Shown piece after piece: positions 26,212-34,136 of a stretch of 64,000 bases of DNA. The DNA is taken from positions 682,001 through 746,000 of the forward strand of contig NZ_RQGA01000014.1 in NCBI RefSeq assembly GCF_004769575.1. The letters run 5' to 3'. The number at the start of each line of letters is the position of its first letter. Within the stretch, counting starts at the first letter, position 1. A program made the translations under genes and the position numbers. This stretch comes from Leptospira perdikensis. Its GTDB lineage: Bacteria > Spirochaetota > Leptospiria > Leptospirales > Leptospiraceae. The notes under the pieces were generated by a model that worked only from the letters and a program-made list of their open reading frames with translations, did no database searches and was not told the DNA's origin.

Positions 26212-27350
26212 ATGGTAACGCTCTCCGCCTCTAATACCGTAGCCTTTTTTACCTTACGAGTGATGGATCCTTTTTGAATGATCCCACCCGCATATAAATA
26301 ATCACCATTTGTCGGATAAAATGTTGCTGATTGTCCAGGAGTGACACTTTTTACATCTTCTAAAAATTCGACTTTCCAGGTATTTCCAAGAGAGGTCACC
26401 TTGCAATGAACAGGTGCACTTCTGTAACGAATTTGAACTTTCATTTCTTTGGATTCACCCACTTCCATTGGCGTAAGTGCTTGATAGGTAATCTCTTCTA
26501 AAATAAAAGATTCCGAAACTGTTTCTTCTTCTTCCCCAAGTACAACAGTTCCATCATCTTCAATCGAAAGAACATAAAGAGGATTTTTCCATGCAATCCC
26601 AAGTCCCTTTCTTTGGCCGATAGTGAATCCTTCTTTTCCTTGGTGTTTCCCGATGATTTGGCCGGATGCCAATTTGAAAAATCCAGGAGTGAACTCCATC
26701 CCCTTTTTCTTCAAAAAGGATCTATAATCATTTTCAGGAATAAAACAAATTTCTTGAGATTCTGGTTTTTCCGCAACGGGTAAGCCCATACGTTTTGCAA
26801 TCTCACGTACCTCGGCCTTGTCCATCTCACCCAAAGGGAAAACAGTATTTTTAATATTTTCTTGAGACAATCCGTACAAATAGTACGTTTGATTTTTTTT
26901 CATGTCGACTGCGTTTCGAATGGCATAACGACCATCCACTTCCACAACGCGAGCATAGTGACCAGTAGCAATCTTTTCTATACCTAAAGTTTTTGCTTGT
27001 TCAAAAAGAGCACCAAACTTTACGAAGGTGTTACATTCTACACAAGGATTTGGTGTCCTTCCATCTTTATAATCATTGATAAAACGATCAATCACTCGTT
27101 CCCCAAACACCTTTTCCATTTTGATCACGTAAAAAGGAATGTTTAAAGAAAGTCCCACATCCCTTGCATCACGGATGTCTTCAGGAGAACAGCAGGATTT
27201 TTTAGTAGTATCACAGGCGGGAGCTTCATATTCCCAAGTACGTAGGTTGACCCCGATCACATCGTAGCCGGCTTCCATCAGAAGTCCTGCCGCCACTGCG
27301 CTATCTACCCCACCACTCATCGCTACTATGATTTTTTCTTTTTCTTTCAC
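26208..27350 (-). CDS. mnmA: tRNA-specific 2-thiouridylase MnmA
   Basis: MnmA puts sulfur on U34 of tRNA-Lys, -Glu and -Gln. The PP-loop ATP motif is SGGVDSAVAAG; the catalytic cysteines are in NPCVECN and SQEICFIP; TGHYARV and the C-terminal barrel GLGIAWKNPLYV block are also present. I start at GTG 27350, which leaves about ten residues before the PP-loop as in other MnmA proteins; a GTG at 27380 in the same frame would add ten residues and overlap the upstream lipoprotein gene. The stop overlaps the TTG start of the ATP-grasp/FMN fusion. Confidence 0.94.
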   Translation of the reverse strand: MKEKEKIIVAMSGGVDSAVAAGLLMEAGYDVIGVNLRTWEYEAPACDTTKKSCCSPEDIRDARDVGLSLNIPFYVIKMEKVFGERVIDRFINDYKDGRTPNPCVECNTFVKFGALFEQAKTLGIEKIATGHYARVVEVDGRYAIRNAVDMKKNQTYYLYGLSQENIKNTVFPLGEMDKAEVREIAKRMGLPVAEKPESQEICFIPENDYRSFLKKKGMEFTPGFFKLASGQIIGKHQGKEGFTIGQRKGLGIAWKNPLYVLSIEDDGTVVLGEEEETVSESFILEEITYQALTPMEVGESKEMKVQIRYRSAPVHCKVTSLGNTWKVEFLEDVKSVTPGQSATFYPTNGDYLYAGGIIQKGSITRKVKKATVLEAESVTI

Positions 27351-27351
27351 C

Positions 27352-28233
27352 TTAGTTTTTGGTGTGAACAATTCCCACACGCCCCCGAGAGAAGTCCCAG
27401 AACAAGGGACGTGTCCGAAGTATGTCTAAACCGATCACCCAAACCTCTTCCCTATCCTTGTCCCCCGGCAAAAGGAAATTCTCAAGTGAAATTCCTGTGA
27501 GGAACTGGACTTGTCTGTATTCTTCTCGAATTCCTGATTTGGCCACTAAATACAAAACGGAAGTCGATTCCTTATGAATTGCGGTTTGGATCTTGTTTCC
27601 GGCAAGGAAGACCTTTTTTTCCCCAAGAAACCGGTCACTGGGAGCACTTGGAAGAAGGTTTAAGGAGGATCCTGTGTCGAGAAGACCAAAAGAAGTATGG
27701 CCTTCCGGATATTCGAACGCAACATAGTAATGATCTCCCTTCTTTTTTGTATTCAGAAGTTTTAGATCTGTAGATAGATAAGCATCTGGATGTTCGCAAA
27801 AAGGAGAATCACCTGGAAATCGTTTCAACTCTTCTCCAAACCAGAAGATACAACTTCCAGAAAAAAAATCCAAACCGATGAGCCCGGGAATGGATTCCGG
27901 TAGAATTCCTTTTCTTTGATTGAGATGAAACAAGTAACCACCCAAAGTGAAAACAGAACTTTCTTCTGAACCGGCCGATTCATAGAAACTTACGTCAGAT
28001 CCCGTATCCCATAAAAATGAAAACGTTTTTCCTTTGGTTTCAATTCCCGTAAGTAAAAGATAACTTCCTTCGTCCACAACAGAAATACGAACATGAGGTG
28101 GAAGGGTTTTATTTGAGGGAAATTGATATAAAACAGAAGTTTGGTGAGAGCGCACGGGGCCTTGGATACAAGCCCCTAAAAAAAACAAAGAAAGACTTAT
28201 ACTAACTTTTTGATACAGCGAGAGTTTGGACAT
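27352..28233 (-). CDS. Lipoprotein with two retropepsin-like aspartic protease halves
   Basis: The signal peptide ends FFLGAC with Cys22, a canonical lipobox. The mature protein has two halves of about 110 residues. Each has a DTGS motif preceded by two hydrophobic residues (D76 in FLWDTGSDVSF, D186 in GLLDTGSSLNLL) and a later GL(I)GLD psi-loop motif (about 117-123, and again in VWVIGLDIL). That is the arrangement of a retropepsin dimer or a pepsin encoded on one chain. An active aspartic protease anchored in the envelope is the straightforward reading; substrate and activity are unproven. The ATG at 28233 lies inside the end of the small upstream gene. Confidence 0.75.
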   Translation of the reverse strand: MSKLSLYQKVSISLSLFFLGACIQGPVRSHQTSVLYQFPSNKTLPPHVRISVVDEGSYLLLTGIETKGKTFSFLWDTGSDVSFYESAGSEESSVFTLGGYLFHLNQRKGILPESIPGLIGLDFFSGSCIFWFGEELKRFPGDSPFCEHPDAYLSTDLKLLNTKKKGDHYYVAFEYPEGHTSFGLLDTGSSLNLLPSAPSDRFLGEKKVFLAGNKIQTAIHKESTSVLYLVAKSGIREEYRQVQFLTGISLENFLLPGDKDREEVWVIGLDILRTRPLFWDFSRGRVGIVHTKN

Positions 28234-28424
28234 CTTGTGTAATCTACGATACAATCACGGTATTCAATTCCCGTATTTACGTCCTTAGTTTTGTATTCGA
28301 TGAAACAAGAGTATGGTTGGAAATCATACGAAGAAAGACCCAAGGCCCGATTTCGTATGGATTCATATACATCGGAGGAAACCGATGGAGAGAGATCGTT
28401 GAGTAGGTATGCCGGCTCTGCCAT
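28197..28424 (-). CDS. Small conserved-looking protein with C-terminal cysteines
   Basis: 75 residues with no signal or membrane span. The second half has four cysteines, including a CPNSRC pair near the C-terminus that could bind a metal. It starts 22 bases after the GGDEF stop and its last 37 bases overlap the retropepsin-like lipoprotein gene, consistent with operon membership. The ribosome-binding site is weak. The function is unknown; it could be non-coding overlap, but the tight packing argues for a real gene. Confidence 0.5.
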   Translation of the reverse strand: MAEPAYLLNDLSPSVSSDVYESIRNRALGLSSYDFQPYSCFIEYKTKDVNTGIEYRDCIVDYTRCPNSRCIKKLV

Positions 28425-28446
28425 ACTCTACCCATCGGCAAATTTC

Positions 28447-29508
28447 CTAATCTTTATAACAAATTGTGCGATTTCTACCAGAATGTTTCGCCTGGTACAA
28501 GGCTTTATCGGCCCTTTCGATCAGATCTTTGTTGTTACGATCCGTGATTCGAAAGCTAGACACCCCCACTGACAAAGTGACCTTAAGATCGGTTCCATCG
28601 TTCGGGTTTTTGACTACCATCGATTCCACCGCCTTTCGGATCTCCTCTCCTTTTAACATCGCCTCTTCTTCTGTGGCTCCTGGCATCACAAGGCAGAACT
28701 CTTCCCCACCATACCGTGCAGGAATGTGATGTCTTTGACCTGCGTTGATCACTTGTTTTGCGACCTCAATGAGAACCACATCACCTGCCTGGTGGCCATA
28801 AGTATCATTAAAACTTTTGAAATGATCCACGTCTGTGAAAAGTAAACAAAGTTTAGATCCTTTTTTTCGACAACGATCCATTTCTTCTTTGAGTTTGGTT
28901 TGGAAGTAGTGATGGATTTTTAAACCCGTCATCATATCCACTGTGGCCAATTCATACAACCGAGCATTGTCCACGGCAATCCCTGCTAAGTTCGCAAGGG
29001 TAGTCATAAATTCTTTTTCATCTTCCAAAAACTCTTCGGAAGTCATCTTGTCTCCAAGAACAAGAAGTCCATTCACCTTCCCCTTCGCATTGAGTGGAAC
29101 CAAAATCTCAGCTCCCATTTTCCGAAGGTAAGTAATGTCTGGGATGGATTTTAAACTGTCCATAAGTAGGATTTGATCCATCGTAATGGCTTTGGGTTTC
29201 TCTTCAAAATAATGAATCAGAGGACTATCAATTTTGATTTCGTAATTCTGTTCTTCTGGACTCAGCTCAAATCCTTTAATAGACTGGGGTTCTAATTTAA
29301 ATAACCCCAAGTCAATTTCAGGCTCCAAATACATGGCTGCATGGAGAGTCTGCAACTGCGCCAAACAGATGTTAAGAATCGCATCAATGAGATACTTATA
29401 GTCTAGCGTGGAATTCAGTGCACGAGAGATTTCCAGTAGTTGTTTTTGGTCGTAGATTTTTTTTTCGTAATGCTCAAAAACGATATCAGTGTTTTCTTTA
29501 AAAGACAA
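28447..29508 (-). CDS. GAF-GGDEF diguanylate cyclase
   Basis: It makes the second messenger c-di-GMP. A GAF-type sensor domain occupies about 35-190, with the GGDEF domain at about 195-350. The active site reads RYGGEEF, an active variant, and FTDVDHFKSFNDTYGH is the metal/substrate block. The inhibitory I-site (RxxD, nine residues before the motif) is replaced by QRHH, so product inhibition is probably absent. No membrane segment is visible, so it should be cytoplasmic. The only reasonable start is TTG at 29508. It is the first gene of the minus-strand run that also encodes a PilZ-type protein. Confidence 0.88.
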   Translation of the reverse strand: MSFKENTDIVFEHYEKKIYDQKQLLEISRALNSTLDYKYLIDAILNICLAQLQTLHAAMYLEPEIDLGLFKLEPQSIKGFELSPEEQNYEIKIDSPLIHYFEEKPKAITMDQILLMDSLKSIPDITYLRKMGAEILVPLNAKGKVNGLLVLGDKMTSEEFLEDEKEFMTTLANLAGIAVDNARLYELATVDMMTGLKIHHYFQTKLKEEMDRCRKKGSKLCLLFTDVDHFKSFNDTYGHQAGDVVLIEVAKQVINAGQRHHIPARYGGEEFCLVMPGATEEEAMLKGEEIRKAVESMVVKNPNDGTDLKVTLSVGVSSFRITDRNNKDLIERADKALYQAKHSGRNRTICYKD

Positions 29509-29637
29509 AACGCACCGCCAGAATTCTGTATAAGATAGGAATCATTCGTCCTTTTTGACTACTGTAAAGTAAGATTTTGGCGGAAACCGATAAATTTATG
29601 ATCCAAAGAAAATAGAGAAGTTTTCACAATGTTTACG

Positions 29638-29667
29638 TTGACAATTTACCAATCTTTAAAATACTGG
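29638..29667 (+). promoter_or_regulatory. Promoter of the initiator tRNA gene
   Basis: TTGACA at 29638-29643 is a perfect -35. TACTGG, 18 bases on, is the best-placed -10 but is weak. The predicted start is a few bases before the mature tRNA. Confidence 0.4.
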
Positions 29668-29673
29668 TCTTAT

Positions 29674-29750
<77 letters not shown>

Positions 29751-29754
29751 GTTT

Positions 29755-30546
29755 TCATCCTTTTCCCAATTCCTTACTTCTCTCCGTCGCTCTTCTGACA
29801 GCATCTCTTACGGCGGTTGAGAATCCTCCCCTTTCCAAAGCATCCAGTCCATGAATGGTTGTTCCACCAGGAGAAGTCACCCAGTTGCGTACTTCCATGG
29901 GATGGAGGTTGGAATTTTCCTTTCGAAGAGTGCGAAAATAAACAAGGGTTCCCTCAATGGTTTCCATCGCCAAAGACAAAGACTCCTCGTAACTCAAACC
30001 CTCTTGCAAACCGCCCTCAGCCAGAGCCTGTAAAAAGGTTAAAACATAAGCCGGACCCGATCCCGAAAGACCAGTCACTGCATCCATAAGTGATTCTTTT
30101 GTGATCCTTGTGGTAGTTCCCATTCCATAAAACAATCGTTCTACGCTTGAAACAACCTGGTCTTCACAAAAATACGCCATTGCCCCTCGTTCAGAAACAA
30201 GTGGTAAATTTGGCATCACCCGAACTGAAAAAGAACCTTTGGGTGCCGATTGAGAAAGTGTAGAATAAGAAACACCGGCAGCAATGGAAACAAAGGTGGA
30301 AGGTTTCGAAAATTCTTTTAGAACGGAAACCACCAGGTTCGGCTTCACAGCAATGACAATCACTTCGGATTCTTTACCGATGGCATCGAGAGTGTTGACG
30401 AGAGTCACTCCCGAAACAGGAGATTCCTTTAGGTTCGGATCAAACCCATACACCTTAGTTCCTTTTTTCACAAGAGCGGTAGCAATGGCCGACCCCATCT
30501 TACCAAGTCCGACAATTCCTACAGCTTTAAATGGATTCATTTGCAT
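29755..30546 (-). CDS. proC: Pyrroline-5-carboxylate reductase
   Basis: It catalyses the last step of proline synthesis. The N-terminal Rossmann motif is VGIVGLGKMGSAI; VIAVKP and RVMPNLP are family markers; the C-terminal dimerisation and substrate part shows GLSGSGPAYV and SPGGTT. The ATG at 30546 follows GGAGAGAGGG and overlaps the yggS end by 20 bases; an ATG two codons later is possible. The yggS-proC order is common in bacteria. Confidence 0.94.
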   Translation of the reverse strand: MQMNPFKAVGIVGLGKMGSAIATALVKKGTKVYGFDPNLKESPVSGVTLVNTLDAIGKESEVIVIAVKPNLVVSVLKEFSKPSTFVSIAAGVSYSTLSQSAPKGSFSVRVMPNLPLVSERGAMAYFCEDQVVSSVERLFYGMGTTTRITKESLMDAVTGLSGSGPAYVLTFLQALAEGGLQEGLSYEESLSLAMETIEGTLVYFRTLRKENSNLHPMEVRNWVTSPGGTTIHGLDALERGGFSTAVRDAVRRATERSKELGKG

Positions 30547-31225
30547 AGTCCCTCTCTCCAAAAATTTTAGATCCAACTCGTAAATAATCGGATCCTAAGT
30601 CGGTAGCAATTTCATAATCACCACTCATTCCCATAGATAATTTTTTATCGGGAAAATATGTATCACGTAGTTCTGCGAGAAGCGAAAACACTTCCTTCGT
30701 TTCCGCCAAATTTCCGCTAGATGGTCCCATCCCCATAAACCCCTCCCAAATACAATATTGATTTTGGTAACCGGATAGAGTCTCTTTCATATTACGAAGG
30801 GTTTCAAAACCCATTCCATGTTTGGTATTTTCTTCAGTCAGATTTGTTTGTAAAAAATAGCGGATAAGAGTTTTTTCTTTTTCTGCCCGTTTTAACAACT
30901 CCTTCAAAGAAGAGATACTTCCGACTCCGTGTGTATAGGAAAAAATTCCGAATAACTTGCGCAAGGTTCCTGACTGAACAGGACCAATATGATGTAAATG
31001 GACAGACGTGGCAGATTCAGGAAACTCTTCTCGGAGTTTTGTGAATTTGGAAACGGCTTCTGGAATGTAATTTTCCCCAAACTCGCGAATCCCTTGTAAA
31101 TATGCCTCTTTTACCACTTCATAAGGTTTGGTTTTGGAAACGGCAATCAATACCGGAGATCTGTTAGGATACAAATCCTGTAATGACTTTTGAATGGAGA
31201 GATAAGTAGAACCGTAATCGGACAC
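30527..31225 (-). CDS. YggS-family PLP-binding protein
   Basis: A single-domain TIM-barrel PLP carrier involved in PLP homeostasis. The PLP lysine is in LIAVSKTKP; IREFGENYI and LSMGMSGDYE and VGSKIFGER are family blocks. The usual HFIGHLQSNK is HHIGPVQSGT here, a mild variant. It starts with GTG at 31225, seven bases after the preceding gene, and overlaps proC. Confidence 0.9.
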   Translation of the reverse strand: MSDYGSTYLSIQKSLQDLYPNRSPVLIAVSKTKPYEVVKEAYLQGIREFGENYIPEAVSKFTKLREEFPESATSVHLHHIGPVQSGTLRKLFGIFSYTHGVGSISSLKELLKRAEKEKTLIRYFLQTNLTEENTKHGMGFETLRNMKETLSGYQNQYCIWEGFMGMGPSSGNLAETKEVFSLLAELRDTYFPDKKLSMGMSGDYEIATDLGSDYLRVGSKIFGERDYANESI

Positions 31226-31232
31226 GATTCGA

Positions 31233-32039
31233 TTACTTTGCTAACGCTTTTTCTAAAGACTCAATACGTCGTTCGATCTCCACAAATCGTTTTTCATTTC
31301 GATCTGTTTGTGTAGAAAGTTTTTGTTCCACAGTGCGCATCCGAACTTCTAAAGAAGAGGAACCAGTATCCTCATAATTGTTCTTTTGCAATTTTTGCGA
31401 ATAAGATGATTTTTTTGATTTCGTACCTTGTCGTTTATCCGTTACAGAACTATATTTTTTTGTGCGATTTTGACTGGTTACTGATTTAGAAGATTTAGAT
31501 AATTTTGATTCTGATTTTTTTGTCAGTTTAGTAGATTCTTTAGAATCAACTTTCGATTGTTTGGTGAAAGAACTGGAGTCCACTGCTTCCGAAACTGATT
31601 CTTCTGTCTTAGAGGATTTCTTTGTTTTTTTGGTTTCTTCTTTGGGTAAAAAAGATTCTTCCACTTGGTCTAATTTTTCTTGCAATCGAGAAGAAGGATC
31701 GGTCTTCTCTTTGGCTTTGGTGGAAGCTGCTACCGATACAGAACGAGGACGATCCGTATCGGGTTCCATTTCATCCAACCCAGGTAATTCTGGAAGTTTG
31801 GAACGATCTTCCGCCGAAGGATTTGTATCCCTTTTAGAAAAATCTTCTTTGGGTGCAGGAATCCCAGTGGATTCTCTTTCAATTTCCCGATCCACTACCT
31901 CAACATCTTTGTTTTTTCCGATGGTTTGGAGCTTTTGGTAAATTTCGTTTCTATAGATAAATGCAAAAATGAACGATGAAAGAAGTAGGACCACTAGAAT
32001 GGCAGTTGTGAGTATTTTCAAATTGTCGCGGCGGCCCAT
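31233..32039 (-). CDS. Membrane-anchored Ser/Lys-rich protein with C-terminal coiled coil
   Basis: One N-terminal transmembrane segment (about 9-28) is followed by a long, apparently disordered Ser, Lys, Glu and Thr stretch (about 40-220) and a C-terminal coiled coil (about 228-265, EVRMRTVEQKL and FVEIERRIESLEKAL). There is no recognisable enzyme. It is the first gene of a unit with yggS and proC. Composition-driven features make homologue calls unreliable. The topology is probably periplasmic or cytoplasmic tail anchored in the inner membrane; the orientation is not clear. Confidence 0.68.
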   Translation of the reverse strand: MGRRDNLKILTTAILVVLLLSSFIFAFIYRNEIYQKLQTIGKNKDVEVVDREIERESTGIPAPKEDFSKRDTNPSAEDRSKLPELPGLDEMEPDTDRPRSVSVAASTKAKEKTDPSSRLQEKLDQVEESFLPKEETKKTKKSSKTEESVSEAVDSSSFTKQSKVDSKESTKLTKKSESKLSKSSKSVTSQNRTKKYSSVTDKRQGTKSKKSSYSQKLQKNNYEDTGSSSLEVRMRTVEQKLSTQTDRNEKRFVEIERRIESLEKALAK

Positions 32040-32108
32040 GACGTGCGGATTCCTTTCCTTTGATAAAAATAGAGTACACGTTTTTGGTCTTTCGAAAAGT
32101 GAGAAATC

Positions 32109-32858
32109 ATGAAAACTGCAAAAAAATTTACATTCGGTTTGGGTTTCCTACTCATGATTTCCGGTCTTTTGTCTCTTCCGCGGCCCCATGATCCCGACGA
32201 AGCCGGTCGAGTCCAAATTTTAAAATCTGCCCTCAGCATTGATTCCAGTTACCTTCTCTTCCTTGTAGAAGACTTTGAAGGAGAAAGACCTTGGGATTTT
32301 TACCGAGTTGATTCCTTTCTTGCCGTAACTCAGTTTGCTGCCTCCGTTCCAAAATCAGAAGCTTTTTTACAAGAAACAACCATCTTAAAAGAGTCGGGTT
32401 ATCCAAATCTTCAAAACCAAACTAGCTTTCTTTTGCAAAGTTATGTAGAAAATCCGCGCCTCGACCACTGGGAAGTGCGACCAAAAGAACCGATTCTTAT
32501 GCCACTCGGAATGCCGATCCAAGGAATCCTTTGGGTGTACTCAGAGGGCCACCATATCAACCTAAGTATGGGGCTTTCTCAAAAGAAATCGAAGGATCTG
32601 TATTTTGATTTGGGAACTTTAAATTTTGTAGGTTGGAGACGCCTGGAATTTAAGATCAACCTTCCTAAAGAAAATACAAGGCTCATCCAATCTATGTCTT
32701 TTCCCATTTCCTTTGCTTCCTTTCGATTGAAAAGTCTAACTTCACAAAAGAAAGGAGAGTTTCATTTATACTTTGACAATTTGAGTTTTGTCATTGATAA
32801 AAGAACTTTCATCTACCCTGGTTCCGAAGTGAACGATACTTGGGGTAACAAACGCTAA
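32109..32858 (+). CDS. FlaA-family flagellar filament sheath protein paralogue
   Basis: A signal peptide (residues 1-22) precedes a FlaA-type domain: LVEDFEGERPWDFYRVD near the start, then LMPLGMPIQGILWVYSEGHHINLSMGL, LYFDLGTLNFVGWRRLEFKI and the late EFHLYFDNLSF strand. FlaA proteins form or line the sheath of spirochaete periplasmic flagella. Known Leptospira FlaA1 and FlaA2 are encoded as neighbours; this gene stands alone, so it may be a third family member with a different role. The stop codon is followed at once by the waaA ATG (TAAATG). Confidence 0.75.
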   Translation: MKTAKKFTFGLGFLLMISGLLSLPRPHDPDEAGRVQILKSALSIDSSYLLFLVEDFEGERPWDFYRVDSFLAVTQFAASVPKSEAFLQETTILKESGYPNLQNQTSFLLQSYVENPRLDHWEVRPKEPILMPLGMPIQGILWVYSEGHHINLSMGLSQKKSKDLYFDLGTLNFVGWRRLEFKINLPKENTRLIQSMSFPISFASFRLKSLTSQKKGEFHLYFDNLSFVIDKRTFIYPGSEVNDTWGNKR

Positions 32859-34136
32859 ATGGTATATTTTTTTTACAACACCCTTATCCTTCTTATCTTT
32901 TTTATATTAAAAATTCTTTCCTTATTCGTAAAATCAGTTCGTGAAGAATTAAAAAAAAGAGAGAGTTCTATCAGCCGAATTTTTTCGAAATCGGCAGAGG
33001 GAAAATTTGTGATTTGGCTCCATGCAGCAAGCGTTGGAGAATTGGACCAAGCAAAAGCTCTCTCGGAAACCATTCGTAAAAAAAATAAAAACGTATTTAT
33101 CATCCAATCGGTTTTCTCCTCCTCCGTAAAAGAATCTTCGTTTACCGATCCTTTGGCGGATTTATATTTTTATCTTCCTTTGGACAAACCTTATGCCTAT
33201 GATCGAATTTTGACTCATTTTAAACCCCAAGTTTTACTGGTGATGGCTTGGGATACTTGGCCCAATCTTTTAAAAACAGCCTCTCGTATGGGAACTAAGT
33301 CCTATCTTTGTTGTGCAAGTTTGTCCTCGGGGTCTTCCAGAAAAAATCCACTGGTACGATCATTGACAAAAGCTTCTTTCCAATACCTCTCCGGAATTTA
33401 TCCAAGCCATGAACTAATGGCCAAAGAATTTATTGGTCTTGTTTCATCCAAAACGGATTTCCAAGTGTTAGGTGATACTAGATTTGAATCGGTTCTTGGA
33501 AAGTTGGAAACCAAATCCCCTAACCCGGCCTTCACCCAATTTGTTTCTGACCAAAAAGAATTCTTAAACAAAAACAAACCTATCATCTTTGGATCCACTT
33601 ACGGGGTCTGTGAAGAACGACTTACCAGTTATTTAAAAACACATTCTGATGATGCATATTACTGGATTTTTCCCCATAAATGGGAATCAGATCGTATGGA
33701 AAACTGGATTCCGATTCTAAAACAGTATGGAACCGTGGGAGTTTTTTCCAGATTAAAAAAGGAGGAAACTTTGCCGAAGTTCCTTCTCTTCGATCTCATG
33801 GGAATCCTTGCTTTTGCTTATCAGTATGGAAGTTTTGCCTATGTAGGTGGAGCATGGCGCCACCGGGTTCACAATACGATTGAACCTGCTGCCCTGGGTC
33901 TACCTGTGATCACTGGTCCCAAAATTTCCAATGCACCCGAAGCCATCGTTATGCAAGAATTAGGTGGTCTATTCAGAACAGAAAATGAATTTGAATTTGT
34001 TCAAAAATTAGACCTTTTAATCAAAGATAAAAATCTGAGAGAAAAGATGGGCCGTGGAAATCGAAACTTTGTTGTAGAAAACAGAGGTGCGTCGGAAAAG
34101 ATTTATAACCGAGTTTTCGCTGATGCCCAAAATTAA
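32859..34136 (+). CDS. waaA: 3-deoxy-D-manno-octulosonic acid transferase
   Basis: WaaA (KdtA) adds Kdo to lipid A precursor in LPS synthesis. An N-terminal membrane anchor (about 3-22) is followed by the N-domain motif IWLHAASVGELDQA with the catalytic Glu, DTWPNLL, GDTRFESV, and the C-domain CMP-Kdo site HNTIEPAALGLPVITGP. Length is normal at 425 residues. It indicates a diderm with a Kdo-containing LPS. The stop overlaps the nadE start by 14 bases. Confidence 0.92.
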   Translation: MVYFFYNTLILLIFFILKILSLFVKSVREELKKRESSISRIFSKSAEGKFVIWLHAASVGELDQAKALSETIRKKNKNVFIIQSVFSSSVKESSFTDPLADLYFYLPLDKPYAYDRILTHFKPQVLLVMAWDTWPNLLKTASRMGTKSYLCCASLSSGSSRKNPLVRSLTKASFQYLSGIYPSHELMAKEFIGLVSSKTDFQVLGDTRFESVLGKLETKSPNPAFTQFVSDQKEFLNKNKPIIFGSTYGVCEERLTSYLKTHSDDAYYWIFPHKWESDRMENWIPILKQYGTVGVFSRLKKEETLPKFLLFDLMGILAFAYQYGSFAYVGGAWRHRVHNTIEPAALGLPVITGPKISNAPEAIVMQELGGLFRTENEFEFVQKLDLLIKDKNLREKMGRGNRNFVVENRGASEKIYNRVFADAQN

